From Chrysomallon squamiferum (lineage: Eukaryota > Mollusca > Gastropoda > Neomphalida > Peltospiridae): a stretch of DNA of 12,500 bases. The notes beneath the pieces are model-generated. The model searched no databases. It saw only the letters and a program-made list of their open reading frames with translations, and was not told where the DNA came from. Location: assembly GCA_012295275.1 (NCBI GenBank), contig CM022673.1:3006105-3018604 (forward strand). Direction: 5' to 3'. Shown here in pieces: positions 1 through 7,228 of the stretch; within the stretch, counting starts at the first letter, position 1, and each line of letters opens with the position of its first letter. A program made the position numbers and the translations under genes.

Positions 1-82
1 GTGCATGTTGCGAGATCAGCGCCGTTGTCGACTGCTGGTCGTCGTTGGCAGGACGAAGTTGTTGGTCAAAAGGGTTAAAGGA

Positions 83-480
83 AAAAAAATAAAAAAAATA
101 AATGAAGTCATATTTAGAGGCTTTGTTTGGGAGTAGCGAATGTGAGATGAAATTGAAGTAAATAAAATAAAATTAGATTTAAAATTAAAATAAAATAAAT
201 GAAATAAAATTAAATTAAAATAAAATAAAATAAAACTTAAAAGTTAAAAAAATTAAAATTAAAATTAAAATAAATTTAAAAATTAAATTAAATGAAAATA
301 AATGAAATGAAATGAAACGAAATGAAATAAAATAAAGTAAAATAAAATGAAATATATAAATAAATAAAGAAGGAAAGAAAGACAAAAATAGACAAAAAGT
401 TTACAATAAAAAATGTAACAATGTAAAAATGTAATAATAATAAATTATATCAAACAAAAAAGAAAACAAGTAAAATAAAA
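83..480. repeat. AT-rich low-complexity tract (AAAAT/TAAAA/GAAAT type)
   Basis: Almost all of this stretch is degenerate five-base words such as TAAAA, AAATT and GAAAT. It is A-rich on the + strand and has no reading frame of interest. Positions 1-80 just before it are much more GC-rich. They show no recognised protein in any frame and no clear splice site, so I leave them uncalled. The tract is probably intronic to the homeobox gene whose last exon begins at 2286. Confidence 0.8.
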
Positions 481-547
481 GTAATGAAAGATCTAAAATA
501 ATGTAATTTTTTTGTTTATTGATTTCGAGAAAATGTGATAGCCAGTA

Positions 548-966
548 TAACATAAATAGCAATATAGTTTCTTCTTAAATAACGAAAACAAAAATTATAT
601 TTTTGAAATATTACAGCATAACATAAATATGTTTTTTGTTTTTGCAAAATGTAAAGGAATTTTTTAACTTTAATTTTAATTTTTTATTATTATTTTTTTT
701 AAATGCAATAGTCATCAAAACGTAAAATTTTATTTTGTTTTTGCGGAACGCCTTCCAGTTTAACGTAAATCTCTGATTTGTTTTTGCAGTAATACGACCA
801 ACATAATGTTCATTTTTTTGTACTACACAGCCAATGTACTCATCATCTTAACTGTGATTTTGCAAATTTTAAAGAGACCATAAGTTATATATTTAATATT
901 TTTCTATGTTACAGTCAAATGACATATATCTTAATTTTGTTTTTGCAGTACTATAACGAACAAAAG

Positions 967-1023
<57 letters not shown>

Positions 1024-1140
1024 CTTAATTTAATTTTTCTAGAACAATAAACTAGCAAACTATTAAATCAGATTAAATCTTCATCTTGGTTTTTGCACTG
1101 CCGCACCTAAAATAACGTAAATTTTAATTTTGTTTTTGAA
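548..1140 (+). repeat. decayed minisatellite with TAACGTAAAT ... GTTTTTGCA core
   Basis: A two-part core recurs: TAACRTAAAT-like sequence, then GTTTTTGCA-like sequence beginning 19 bp after the start of the first part. Copies pair at 548/567, 619/638, 718/737, 761/780, 920/939 and 1113/1132. A weaker or half copy lies near 1089, and another degenerate one near 800-820. The GTTTTTGC word lies 43 bp apart in two places (737 to 780, and 1089 to 1132). Several copies read TTTTGTTTTTGCAGTA. The array is interrupted by a (TA)n tract at 970-1019. This looks like an old tandem array in decay rather than a gene. Confidence 0.6.
970..1019. repeat. (TA)n microsatellite
   Basis: About 24 perfect TA units are inserted inside the decayed minisatellite. 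The tract is self-complementary and could extrude as a cruciform. Confidence 0.97.
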
Positions 1141-1220
1141 AAGTCTTAATTTATATTTTTCTCCTTTTAATTGTAATGTTTATTTCTGGATTGCTTAATA
1201 CACCACTAATACACCAACTG

Positions 1221-1251
<31 letters not shown>

Positions 1252-1252
1252 T
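1221..1252. repeat. (TTTA)n microsatellite
   Basis: Eight units of TTAT/TTTA are uninterrupted, followed by a looser T/A-rich stretch to about 1275. Confidence 0.95.
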
Positions 1253-1433
1253 TATTTTATTCTTTATTATTATTTTTTTGCCAGTGGATATAACGTCAAG
1301 TTATGTCCCAAACGGATTTCGTTCTTTCTTTCTTTTTTTTTGAACCTACATTCTACAACACTGCACAAGAAAACCTAACACTGGATTAAATGCCAGATGA
1401 CTAAATTTTTATTATTTATTCTCACATTTCTCG

Positions 1434-1755
1434 CGAGGGCCTCGGATTCCTGGACACGGCGAGCCATGTGGTGGTCGGATGTAAAACGGGGAAGATAGGT
1501 TTTTGACGATTTCTTTTCACAATGCTGTCAAAACAATGGCTGGTGAAACCAGACGCCGTTCACATTGCTGACGATGGTCGTAGTCACGACTGTAATTCCT
1601 TTCAAGACTTGCAGGAGGAGAACGGCGAACGTGTACACGGCGAAAGTTCAAAAAGCTTTTACAAGTTTTTACTTCTGTGCTTTTTTCATGCTTGGAAGTT
1701 TGTTCAGTGATGGAGCTGTTGCGGTTTAGGAATAAAATATGTTGTTGTTGTTGTT
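1434..1755 (+). other. GC-richer island ending in AATAAA and (GTT)5; possible retroelement 3' end
   Basis: This block contrasts sharply in base composition with the AT-rich flanks. It contains a 62-codon open frame (ATG at 1522, TGA at 1708-1710) whose protein I do not recognise. Twenty bases after the stop is AATAAA (1731-1736), directly followed by five GTT units (1741-1755). A stop, a poly(A)-like signal and a short terminal microsatellite are typical of the 3' end of a 5'-truncated non-LTR retrotransposon. There is no reverse-transcriptase motif here and I could not find the left boundary or a target duplication. An unrecognised conserved noncoding block or a small exon are alternatives. 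Confidence 0.3.
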
Positions 1756-1841
1756 AATTATTTTATTTTACATATTTCATTTTTTTTTATTCTTATGCAT
1801 TGTAATATCAATATCAAGAAAAATTTGATATTTCCGATGCA

Positions 1842-2040
1842 GCCACCACCACCACCGACATAACAACAACAACAACAACTACTACTGCTACTACTATTAT
1901 TACTACTACTACTACTACTACTACTACTGCAACTACTGTTATAATTATATTATTTTACTAATACTTTTGCTGCTGCTATTACATCTAACATCAACAACAA
2001 CAATAATAATAATAATGAGAAGAAGAAGAAAAAGAAGAAA
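1842..2040. repeat. compound trinucleotide array (CCA, AAC, ACT, AAT, AGA)
   Basis: Successive short runs follow one another: CCA (about 1842-1857), AAC (about 1864-1878), ACT/TAC (about 1879-1927), a degenerate section, AAT (about 1992-2016) and AGA (about 2017-2040). The 3-bp register is kept across changes of unit, which suggests serial point mutation and re-expansion of one ancestral array. Confidence 0.85.
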
Positions 2041-2075
2041 ATACAAAGGCTGAATAAAAGAAGAGAAAATTAGAA

Positions 2076-2077
<2 letters not shown>

Positions 2078-2115
<38 letters not shown>
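2078..2115. repeat. (GA)n microsatellite
   Basis: About 18 perfect GA units, a purine-only tract on the + strand. It lies about 170 bp upstream of the homeobox exon. Confidence 0.97.
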
Positions 2116-2119
<4 letters not shown>

Positions 2120-2267
2120 AATGGTTTCTTACGTTAGTTTATTTATATTCAGCACAAATGTATAAACTGTATCTGGACGTTTTGAAATTTATTAATTAAT
2201 CCATAACTTAAAATCCTAATACTAATTCGTTTACACTTTTCCTGCTTTGTGTGTAATGTTCTTTCTC

Positions 2268-2285
2268 TTCTGTTTTCTTCAACAG
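2268..2285 (+). promoter_or_regulatory. splice acceptor of the last homeobox exon
   Basis: A pyrimidine-rich run (CTTCTGTTTTCTTCAACAG) ends in AG at 2285. Translation directly after it gives the PRD-class C-terminal protein in the open frame. The residues encoded upstream are a hydrophobic intron-derived string. The exon therefore starts at a codon boundary (phase 0), assuming this AG is used. Confidence 0.8.
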
Positions 2286-2663
2286 TTTCAGCCAAACCCC
2301 TGGGCACCGAACGGCTCCTCGCAGTACCAGATGTCAACCATGGCTCAGATGGGTAACTCTTGCATGATGGGAAACAACCAGAATAACCTCCCTTCCTTCA
2401 TGGGGCTGGCTCACCAGAATATGATCGCGGCCTCTCACCAGAACGCAATGATTGCGTCACATCCGAGTGCAATGGCGTCACATCCGAACGTCATGGCCTC
2501 GCACCAGTCTCCGCCTCCACCAGCACTTTCGTACAACCACGCTCAGACGGCTTTAGATCCACCGATAGACACAGAGCGACGAAGCTCCAGCATTGCAGCT
2601 TTGCGACTGAAAGCAAGAGAACACAGCGTTGCAATGGGCATACTTAGTGCATATGGGAAATAA
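2286..2663 (+). CDS. paired-class homeobox transcription factor, C-terminal exon with OAR motif (partial)
   Basis: This is the last coding exon of a nuclear DNA-binding regulator: 125 residues, opening FQPNPWAPNG and ending SAYGK before TAA at 2661-2663. The homeodomain is not in the window and must lie in earlier exons. The defining feature is an OAR (Otp/Aristaless/Rax) motif near the C-terminus: SSSIAALRLKAREHSVAM at about 2586-2636. In this family the OAR helix tunes transactivation by intramolecular control. The middle is disordered and rich in Met, Asn and Gln. It holds four shortening repeats with an M..ASH core (2421-2510), then a PPPP stretch. The OAR sequence is closest, from memory, to ALX/aristaless, with RAX, ARX and DRGX also possible, so I give no symbol. 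The exon is clearly GC-richer than its surroundings. Confidence 0.87.
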   Translation, partial: FQPNPWAPNGSSQYQMSTMAQMGNSCMMGNNQNNLPSFMGLAHQNMIAASHQNAMIASHPSAMASHPNVMASHQSPPPPALSYNHAQTALDPPIDTERRSSSIAALRLKAREHSVAMGILSAYGK

Positions 2664-2688
2664 AAAAGAACAAAAAAAAACCCAACCA

Positions 2689-2694
2689 AATAAA
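2689..2694 (+). promoter_or_regulatory. poly(A) signal AATAAA, proximal
   Basis: AATAAA lies 26 bases after the homeobox stop codon, in an A-rich stretch. It would give a very short 3' UTR. A second AATAAA at 2953-2958 would give a UTR of about 300 bases. The sequence alone does not decide between them. Confidence 0.4.
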
Positions 2695-2862
2695 AACAAC
2701 AACAAAACAACCGATGAGTACTTTATTCATCTTGATATTGTCTTCAAAATTCATTTGTTTCAAAGGTAATGTGACAAAGAAAGCTGATTGTTAGAATAAT
2801 ATGCATTCAGAAGATACCACGTGAAATATCGAAAAATAATAATAATAATTTCGACAGTCCGA

Positions 2863-2881
2863 ATTTTTTTTTTTTTTTTTT
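2863..2881. repeat. poly(T) tract
   Basis: A run of 19 T in the region after the homeobox stop codon, preceded by four AAT units. It could be the reversed tail of an old retro-insertion, but no element body is recognisable. Confidence 0.85.
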
Positions 2882-2952
2882 GTTTATTTTGGTACGGTCT
2901 GTGAAGCGTTGTACATAGTTCGTGTAACTCAATGAGACAGAATTGTTTTACA

Positions 2953-2958
2953 AATAAA
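2953..2958 (+). promoter_or_regulatory. poly(A) signal AATAAA, distal
   Basis: AATAAA here follows a T-rich stretch and lies about 290 bases after the homeobox stop. A ten-base direct repeat, ATTCACACGG, overlaps its downstream side (2959-2968) and recurs at 3013-3022. Confidence 0.4.
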
Positions 2959-2989
2959 ATTCACACGGCTTTTAATGAGATGTCTGAAA

Positions 2990-3560
2990 GCGAAACCTAT
3001 TTTTTATGTAACATTCACACGGTGATTCGGAGAGGAAATTGAACGTTAATCAGACACGTGTTACACGACTCTCGTGTTGACCAAAAGAGCTCAAAACCAC
3101 TTCGTCCAAAGCCAGGATCCCCGGACCATCCTTGTGCATTAGATACCCCACACGTGCCTTTTCCCATTAACTCCTAATTGGCGCGCGTCTGAACGGCAGC
3201 TTCCAATTGGCTGTATCCGTTTCGCGTTTGAACAACACCTCGCCTGTTACGGGGCATCAGGAGCGGAATTACGTATCAGATAATCCGCGTTCGTGTTCCA
3301 CTGTAATTATCGAGATTCCCAGCTCTTTGGTGTCTTCAGTGGCAATTAGAAATCTGTGTTCAGACGAAATGAGCGAAATTGGTACACGGCCTCGCTTTTT
3401 TCCCTGCGCTTGTAAGACTGGAAGAACGGATTGTACCTACCACATGGTCTGTCGTAGTGCGAGGAGTCCGTGCGTCCAGTGTCAGTGTTGATTCTGTTTA
3501 TTATTAAATTAGCGCAGAACGAGAAGGTGAAACAACCAGTTAACGTCCAGTAATGACAGT
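2990..3560. other. GC-richer island behind the homeobox gene; candidate cis-regulatory element
   Basis: The block stands out by its composition and lack of simple repeats. It contains two perfect CACGTG E-boxes (3055-3060 and 3151-3156). It also contains several homeodomain-type cores: TAATTG at 3175-3180, the palindrome CCAATTGG at 3203-3210, TAATCC at 3281-3286, TAATTA at 3304-3309 and CAATTAG at 3343-3349. PRD-class proteins bind TAAT-containing sites, so an enhancer of the adjacent gene is a reasonable inference. A frame open from 3171 to the TGA at 3489-3491 also runs through it, Cys-rich at its C-terminal end, with no ATG near its start. I do not recognise the protein. Confidence 0.4.
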
Positions 3561-3574
3561 TTCTTGGAGATTTT

Positions 3575-3614
3575 AAGAAGAAGAAAAAGAAGAAGAAGAT
3601 GAAGAAGAAGAAGA
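3575..3614. repeat. (GAA)n polypurine tract
   Basis: Imperfect AAG/GAA units, purine-only except for one T. It directly precedes the ATCGATG motif array. Confidence 0.9.
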
Positions 3615-3620
3615 CAGAAA

Positions 3621-3687
3621 TGACGTAATCGATGATGTAAGCATTAAAAAATCGATGACGTAATCAACCACAATCGATGCCGTAAGC
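3621..3687 (+). promoter_or_regulatory. three-copy ATCGATG-NNGTAANC motif array
   Basis: A 15-base motif occurs at 3628-3642 (ATCGATGATGTAAGC), 3651-3665 (ATCGATGACGTAATC) and 3673-3687 (ATCGATGCCGTAAGC). The starts are 23 and 22 bp apart. A half copy, TGACGTAATC, lies at 3621-3630 and overlaps the first copy. The linkers between copies are unrelated, so selection or retention of the motif rather than simple tandem duplication is suggested. TGACGTAA resembles bZIP (ATF/CREB, PAR-bZIP) half sites, and ATCGAT resembles Cut/DREF-type sites. The regulatory role is inferred. Confidence 0.45.
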
Positions 3688-3973
3688 AATAGACTTATTG
3701 TTGTTTTCGTCATATCGATACCTAAAGCAACTGGAACCGATTTCTGCGAGTCGATACGTGCTGTTTTAATGTGAATTTCTTCGAGGAGAATTTCCGTCCA
3801 ACAATTAGTGTTTTGTGTAATGACAAGATAACGTAAATGTAGAAATCATTGATTTATTTCTCTTTTATTTGTGTCCAGAAATAAATAATTGTTCATAATT
3901 TCAAAATGTTTCACCTTTTTCTTCACTGTCTTTAATGTATAAAATATACAGCGAGAAAGAATGAGTGAAAGAT

Positions 3974-4096
<123 letters not shown>

Positions 4097-4099
4097 AAT

Positions 4100-4660
4100 T
4101 TAATTCAGAATACTTACAAGTTTATTCCAACTTATTTTCATCTACTAAAACAGATATAGAATTTTGTAGCCGAACTCATTTTTTAAAAGTATCTTGTCAA
4201 ATCTTAAGCACTGGTAAAATGGTGGAAGAAAGATAACTGGGACAAGCAGAATGATTTTATTAAGTAAAAAGTAGCAAGAGTTATCTTTCTTGCCCTTCAG
4301 AAAAGAAAAATGGACATAAAATATTGCCAAGTACATAATTATTTCACATAAATTGTAAAATACTTAAAACACTTATACAAATCGATACATAAGAACATGA
4401 AATTAAATATTCACTTCACTTTTAGTATTTGAGCATATACGTGGGAAATTGCATATCAATAGTAAATCCTAAAATGGGAAAAGGTAACCGAAATAAATAT
4501 TTCTGAAAGACAAAGTAATATAAATGTATTTAAATTCTGTCATTGAACTTATAAACGTTCACAAAATTTGGTAAACTTACTAAAAAGAAAAATTAATATA
4601 AATTAATTCAGTAAGAAAAAGAGAGAATGAGATAGATAATAAATGAATGAGAGAAAAAAC
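4100..4660. other. AT-rich intergenic sequence, nothing recognised
   Basis: No exon-like composition, no protein similarity and no repeat structure that I can define. Short open frames on the minus strand have AT-rich codon content and read as chance hydrophobic peptides. Confidence 0.6.
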
Positions 4661-4669
4661 AGAGAGAAT

Positions 4670-4672
<3 letters not shown>

Positions 4673-4743
<71 letters not shown>
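4673..4743. repeat. (GA)n microsatellite
   Basis: About 35 GA units without interruption, flanked upstream by a decayed GA/GAAT-rich stretch from about 4618. It is a purine mirror repeat able to form triplex DNA. Confidence 0.98.
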
Positions 4744-4746
<3 letters not shown>

Positions 4747-5835
4747 CTCAGAGGTATAGTTCTCCAGTTATGTGCAAAAACTGGATAATCACAAAGTTAC
4801 TAAAGAACAAAAACAGTTGACACAGGGAAGAGGCTAATTTTGCTAGTTATATCCTACGGAGTTTTAACTGATCTCTGCCTGAGATAAACAACAAGTAACT
4901 AAAACATGTACTTTCTAATTCATTTGTTTATGCTTGCAGCCAACAGACCCTTTCACTCTTTTAACTGGTGGAATAAAAAAATAATGGAAAATAAACGAGC
5001 GAATAATTTACATGGTGTGACATAAAGAAACGGTACTGGTAAAAAGAAATTAATATATTTTCAACAGATACGTCTGGTCGTATGAAGATTTCAGTAAAGC
5101 TTAGGTCTAAGCCCATTGTATTCACAACAGACAGTTTTGTCATTTCTACGCTGGACAGAATACAGGGGGGAAAAAACCCAACCCGGAGACTTCTTTTATT
5201 ATTAATTACAATGGACGGGAATCAAAGTAGCCGACACGGATTATAATGGGTGAAAAGACCTCAAGCATTTTCTAATAATGTTTTTTTATAACTGAAAATC
5301 TCTTCATACATTGTTTCCTTTCACATTTAACAGCAGTGTTTATACATTCTTTTTTTCTTAAATGTGAACAAAACAAGCAGCAAATCCACAGAATGCACCA
5401 AATACTCGAACCCGTACACGTTTGTTCTTAGACAAAGCTGCTTCTCTGACTATCCTTGTCAACATGAACAGCATGTTTCATTTCTTCTGAGAGCAGTTTT
5501 CATATCTACCACCGACCAAAGGTAACGCATAAACTTGAAGATGTATGTCTAATTATGGATCACGCGTACGATATTTCAGAATAATTTTGGTAAGCTTGTA
5601 TTATATATTAATATTATTTAAATAATAAAAAATACTTGACGAAAACCTATGATGATTTTCGAATTAAGATTCAAAGGAAATTATAGTTTGATCAGGATTA
5701 TAAAGTTTCGTCTCACTATTATAATTAATAATATTAGTAATATTAACAGTATCAGTTTTTTTCTGGTTGTGTGTCTGTAGGTGTCTGTGTATAAAACTAT
5801 GTGTTTGTAAATGTGTGCATTTTTTACGCATGTAC
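4744..5835. other. unique intergenic sequence, no confident gene
   Basis: Non-repetitive, moderately AT-rich DNA. The only gene-like trace is a short frame at 5381-5521 that ends on a good donor (AAAG before GTAACG at 5522). It lacks similarity to anything I recognise and is listed as a finding only. No tRNA or element boundary was found. Confidence 0.5.
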
Positions 5836-5837
5836 GT

Positions 5838-5890
5838 ATATACATGTATGTATGTATGTATGTTTTTATATATATGTGTGTATATGTTTG
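5838..5890. repeat. (TATG)n/(TA)n/(TG)n compound microsatellite
   Basis: Five TGTA units (about 5845-5862) are followed by TA and TG runs. The wider 5770-5900 stretch is biased to TGTG and TATG on the + strand. Confidence 0.85.
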
Positions 5891-5954
5891 TGTAAGTGTG
5901 TCCTGTTGTAAAGATGAATATCGAAACACAAATAAGGTTAGTTTCATTAAATTT

Positions 5955-6039
5955 TAATAATAATAATAATAATAATAATAGCACTAATAATAATAATGAG
6001 GATGATGATTATGATGATGTTAATAACAACAACAACAAC

Positions 6040-6088
<49 letters not shown>

Positions 6089-6092
6089 GTAA
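5955..6092. repeat. compound (AAT)n-(GAT)n-(AAC)n-(AAT)n array
   Basis: AAT units (about 5955-5981), an interruption and more AAT (about 5985-5997), GAT-type units (about 5998-6020), AAC units (about 6024-6040) and a long AAT run (about 6040-6089). The poly-Asn frame across it is a repeat artefact. Confidence 0.92.
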
Positions 6093-6445
6093 TATTTAAA
6101 GAGCTTCTTTATTAATTTTTTTATTGGAATTTATTTGAACTAAAAAAACCCGGATAATCCTTTCAAAAGGTTTGATAAAATTTCTAAATCATGTTGGTTA
6201 ACATGAAACTGCCTGATACGTTTAACAAGAAATATTACAAAATTTAGTCAATACTGACAAATCGTTTCTTTCACTGGCTTTACTTTTATACTTTGATTAC
6301 TGTCATTTGTGTGTATGTGTGTGTGTCCGCGATAAACTTCTTATTGTAATTTTATATTTAACAGTAATTAGTAAAAAATAGTAATTTTAATAGAGAACAA
6401 ATAAATTGTTTTACACGTGTTAAAGGCATATCCTATTTATTGCAT
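6093..6445. other. AT-rich intergenic sequence, nothing recognised
   Basis: No coding signature, palindrome or element edge was found. A short TG run is present at about 6310-6327. Confidence 0.6.
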
Positions 6446-6447
6446 TT

Positions 6448-6495
6448 CTCTTATTTCTTTCTTTATTTCTTTATGTTCTTGTTTATTTCTTTTGT

Positions 6496-6527
<32 letters not shown>

Positions 6528-6545
6528 TTCTTGTTTATTTACTTA
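6448..6545. repeat. (TTTC)n microsatellite with degenerate shoulders
   Basis: Pure TTTC/CTTT units at about 6495-6530, with TTTC/TTTA variants on both sides. It is pyrimidine-rich on the + strand and ends about 120 bp before the Tigger-type element. Confidence 0.95.
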
Positions 6546-6720
6546 TTTATTTGCTACGCGATAGGTATAATCTATTGTGAGAATAAAAATGACAAAATTA
6601 CGACAGTAATTATAACCGGTTTTGGGCTCGTTTGTTGATGCATTTGTATTATATATACGACTACAGTGGAACCTCGGGTTACGAACTAAATTCGTTCCAG
6701 AAATCGGTTCGTAAACCGAA

Positions 6721-6861
6721 TTATACGAAAAACAAAGCGATGTCAGACACAGGAACGCCACTCTCAGGTTTTGCAGTTATTTATTTCTTAACCTCTACTG
6801 TGATACGTTTATACTTTCTACCATCATTATCGCTTTCACTTTTTGTTTTCTTGGGTGCCAT
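6721..6861 (-). pseudogene. Tigger transposase N-terminal fragment, stop-interrupted and truncated
   Basis: Reading leftward from the ATG at 6861-6859, the protein opens MAPKKTKSESD, has a basic patch, then ITVEVKK and a stop (TAA at 6783-6781). The same frame continues after the stop as ITAKPESGVPVSDIALFF before a second stop at 6723-6721. This matches the pattern of the CENP-B-type N-terminal helix-turn-helix of Tigger/pogo transposases (I-T-x-E-V-K-x-E-I-I-x-K-x-E-x-G-V-R-V-S-D-I-A). The first stop sits where the family usually has Glu, consistent with a GAA to TAA change. The rest of the HTH, the second DNA-binding domain and the DDE catalytic core are absent. Confidence 0.75.
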
Positions 6862-7025
6862 ATTGGAAATGATATAATAAAAAGATAAACACATAAAAGC
6901 ACAAAATCTTTTAAAAATGCGAGCGCACAATCTTAGTGCAAAAGCTATTGAGCTGCAACTGTGCATCGAAGACTAAAGGCCTTAATTTTATGATATATAT
7001 TCGCTATAGGGCATGCCTATTACTT

Positions 7026-7092
7026 TGACTTCGGTTTTGACGTAAGTATCTATTCTTATTTTTACTAGATGCTGACGTCAAAACCGACGTCA
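7026..7092. repeat. hairpin inside the Tigger-type element
   Basis: TCGGTTTTGACGT at 7031-7043 is the exact reverse complement of ACGTCAAAACCGA at 7075-7087. Pairing extends outward to 7026 and 7092 with one mismatch. The right arm contains a perfect CRE, TGACGTCA (7073-7080), and the left arm TGACGTAA (7038-7045). Confidence 0.85.
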
Positions 7093-7228
7093 TAAATAAG
7101 CTTATCATGGCGCGTCGCTGTAACTCGGACATTCTTCGTAAACCGAGAAAAAAAAAATTGCCAAAGATCAGGGTTCGAATCCGATTTGTTCGTGCTTCGA
7201 GGCGTTCGTAACCTGAGGTTCCACTGTA

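Larger units (their letters stand above)
6664..7226 (-). mobile_element. Tigger-type (pogo/Tc1-mariner) DNA transposon, internally deleted copy
   Basis: The two ends are inverted repeats. The left end begins CAGTGGAACCTCGGGTTACG at 6664, and the right end, read on the minus strand from 7226, begins CAGTGGAACCTCAGGTTACG. The first 23 bases match with one difference. A TA dinucleotide flanks each side (6662-6663 and 7227-7228), the expected Tc1/mariner target duplication. CAGTGGNACCTCGG-type ends are familiar in Tigger elements. Within 563 bp only a transposase N-terminal fragment remains (minus strand from 6861), so most of the coding region is deleted. The element cannot mobilise itself. A nested 18-bp inverted repeat with one mismatch lies at 7026-7043 and 7075-7092. 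Confidence 0.85.

Noticed and set aside
1-80. GC-richer start of the window as the end of an upstream homeobox exon
   Set aside because: No frame gives homeodomain residues (such as WFQNRRAK) and the only possible donors are weak.
1845-2040. CRISPR-like or tandem coding repeat
   Set aside because: The repeats are simple trinucleotides without spacers, in an animal-type sequence.
5896-6099. Open frame encoding poly-asparagine
   Set aside because: The repeats AAC and AAT supply nearly all of it. Outside the repeat the residues are unremarkable and there is no splice or promoter context.
6543-6761. Minus-strand 72-residue frame beginning inside the Tigger element
   Set aside because: It is in a different frame from the transposase remnant and runs out of the element into unrelated sequence. 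There is no domain.
7160-7185. Perfect B-box-like GGTTCGAATCC suggesting a tRNA or tRNA-derived SINE
   Set aside because: The T-arm stem fails beyond the two GC pairs next to the loop. No A-box or acceptor stem is found, and the sequence lies inside the Tigger element near its TIR.
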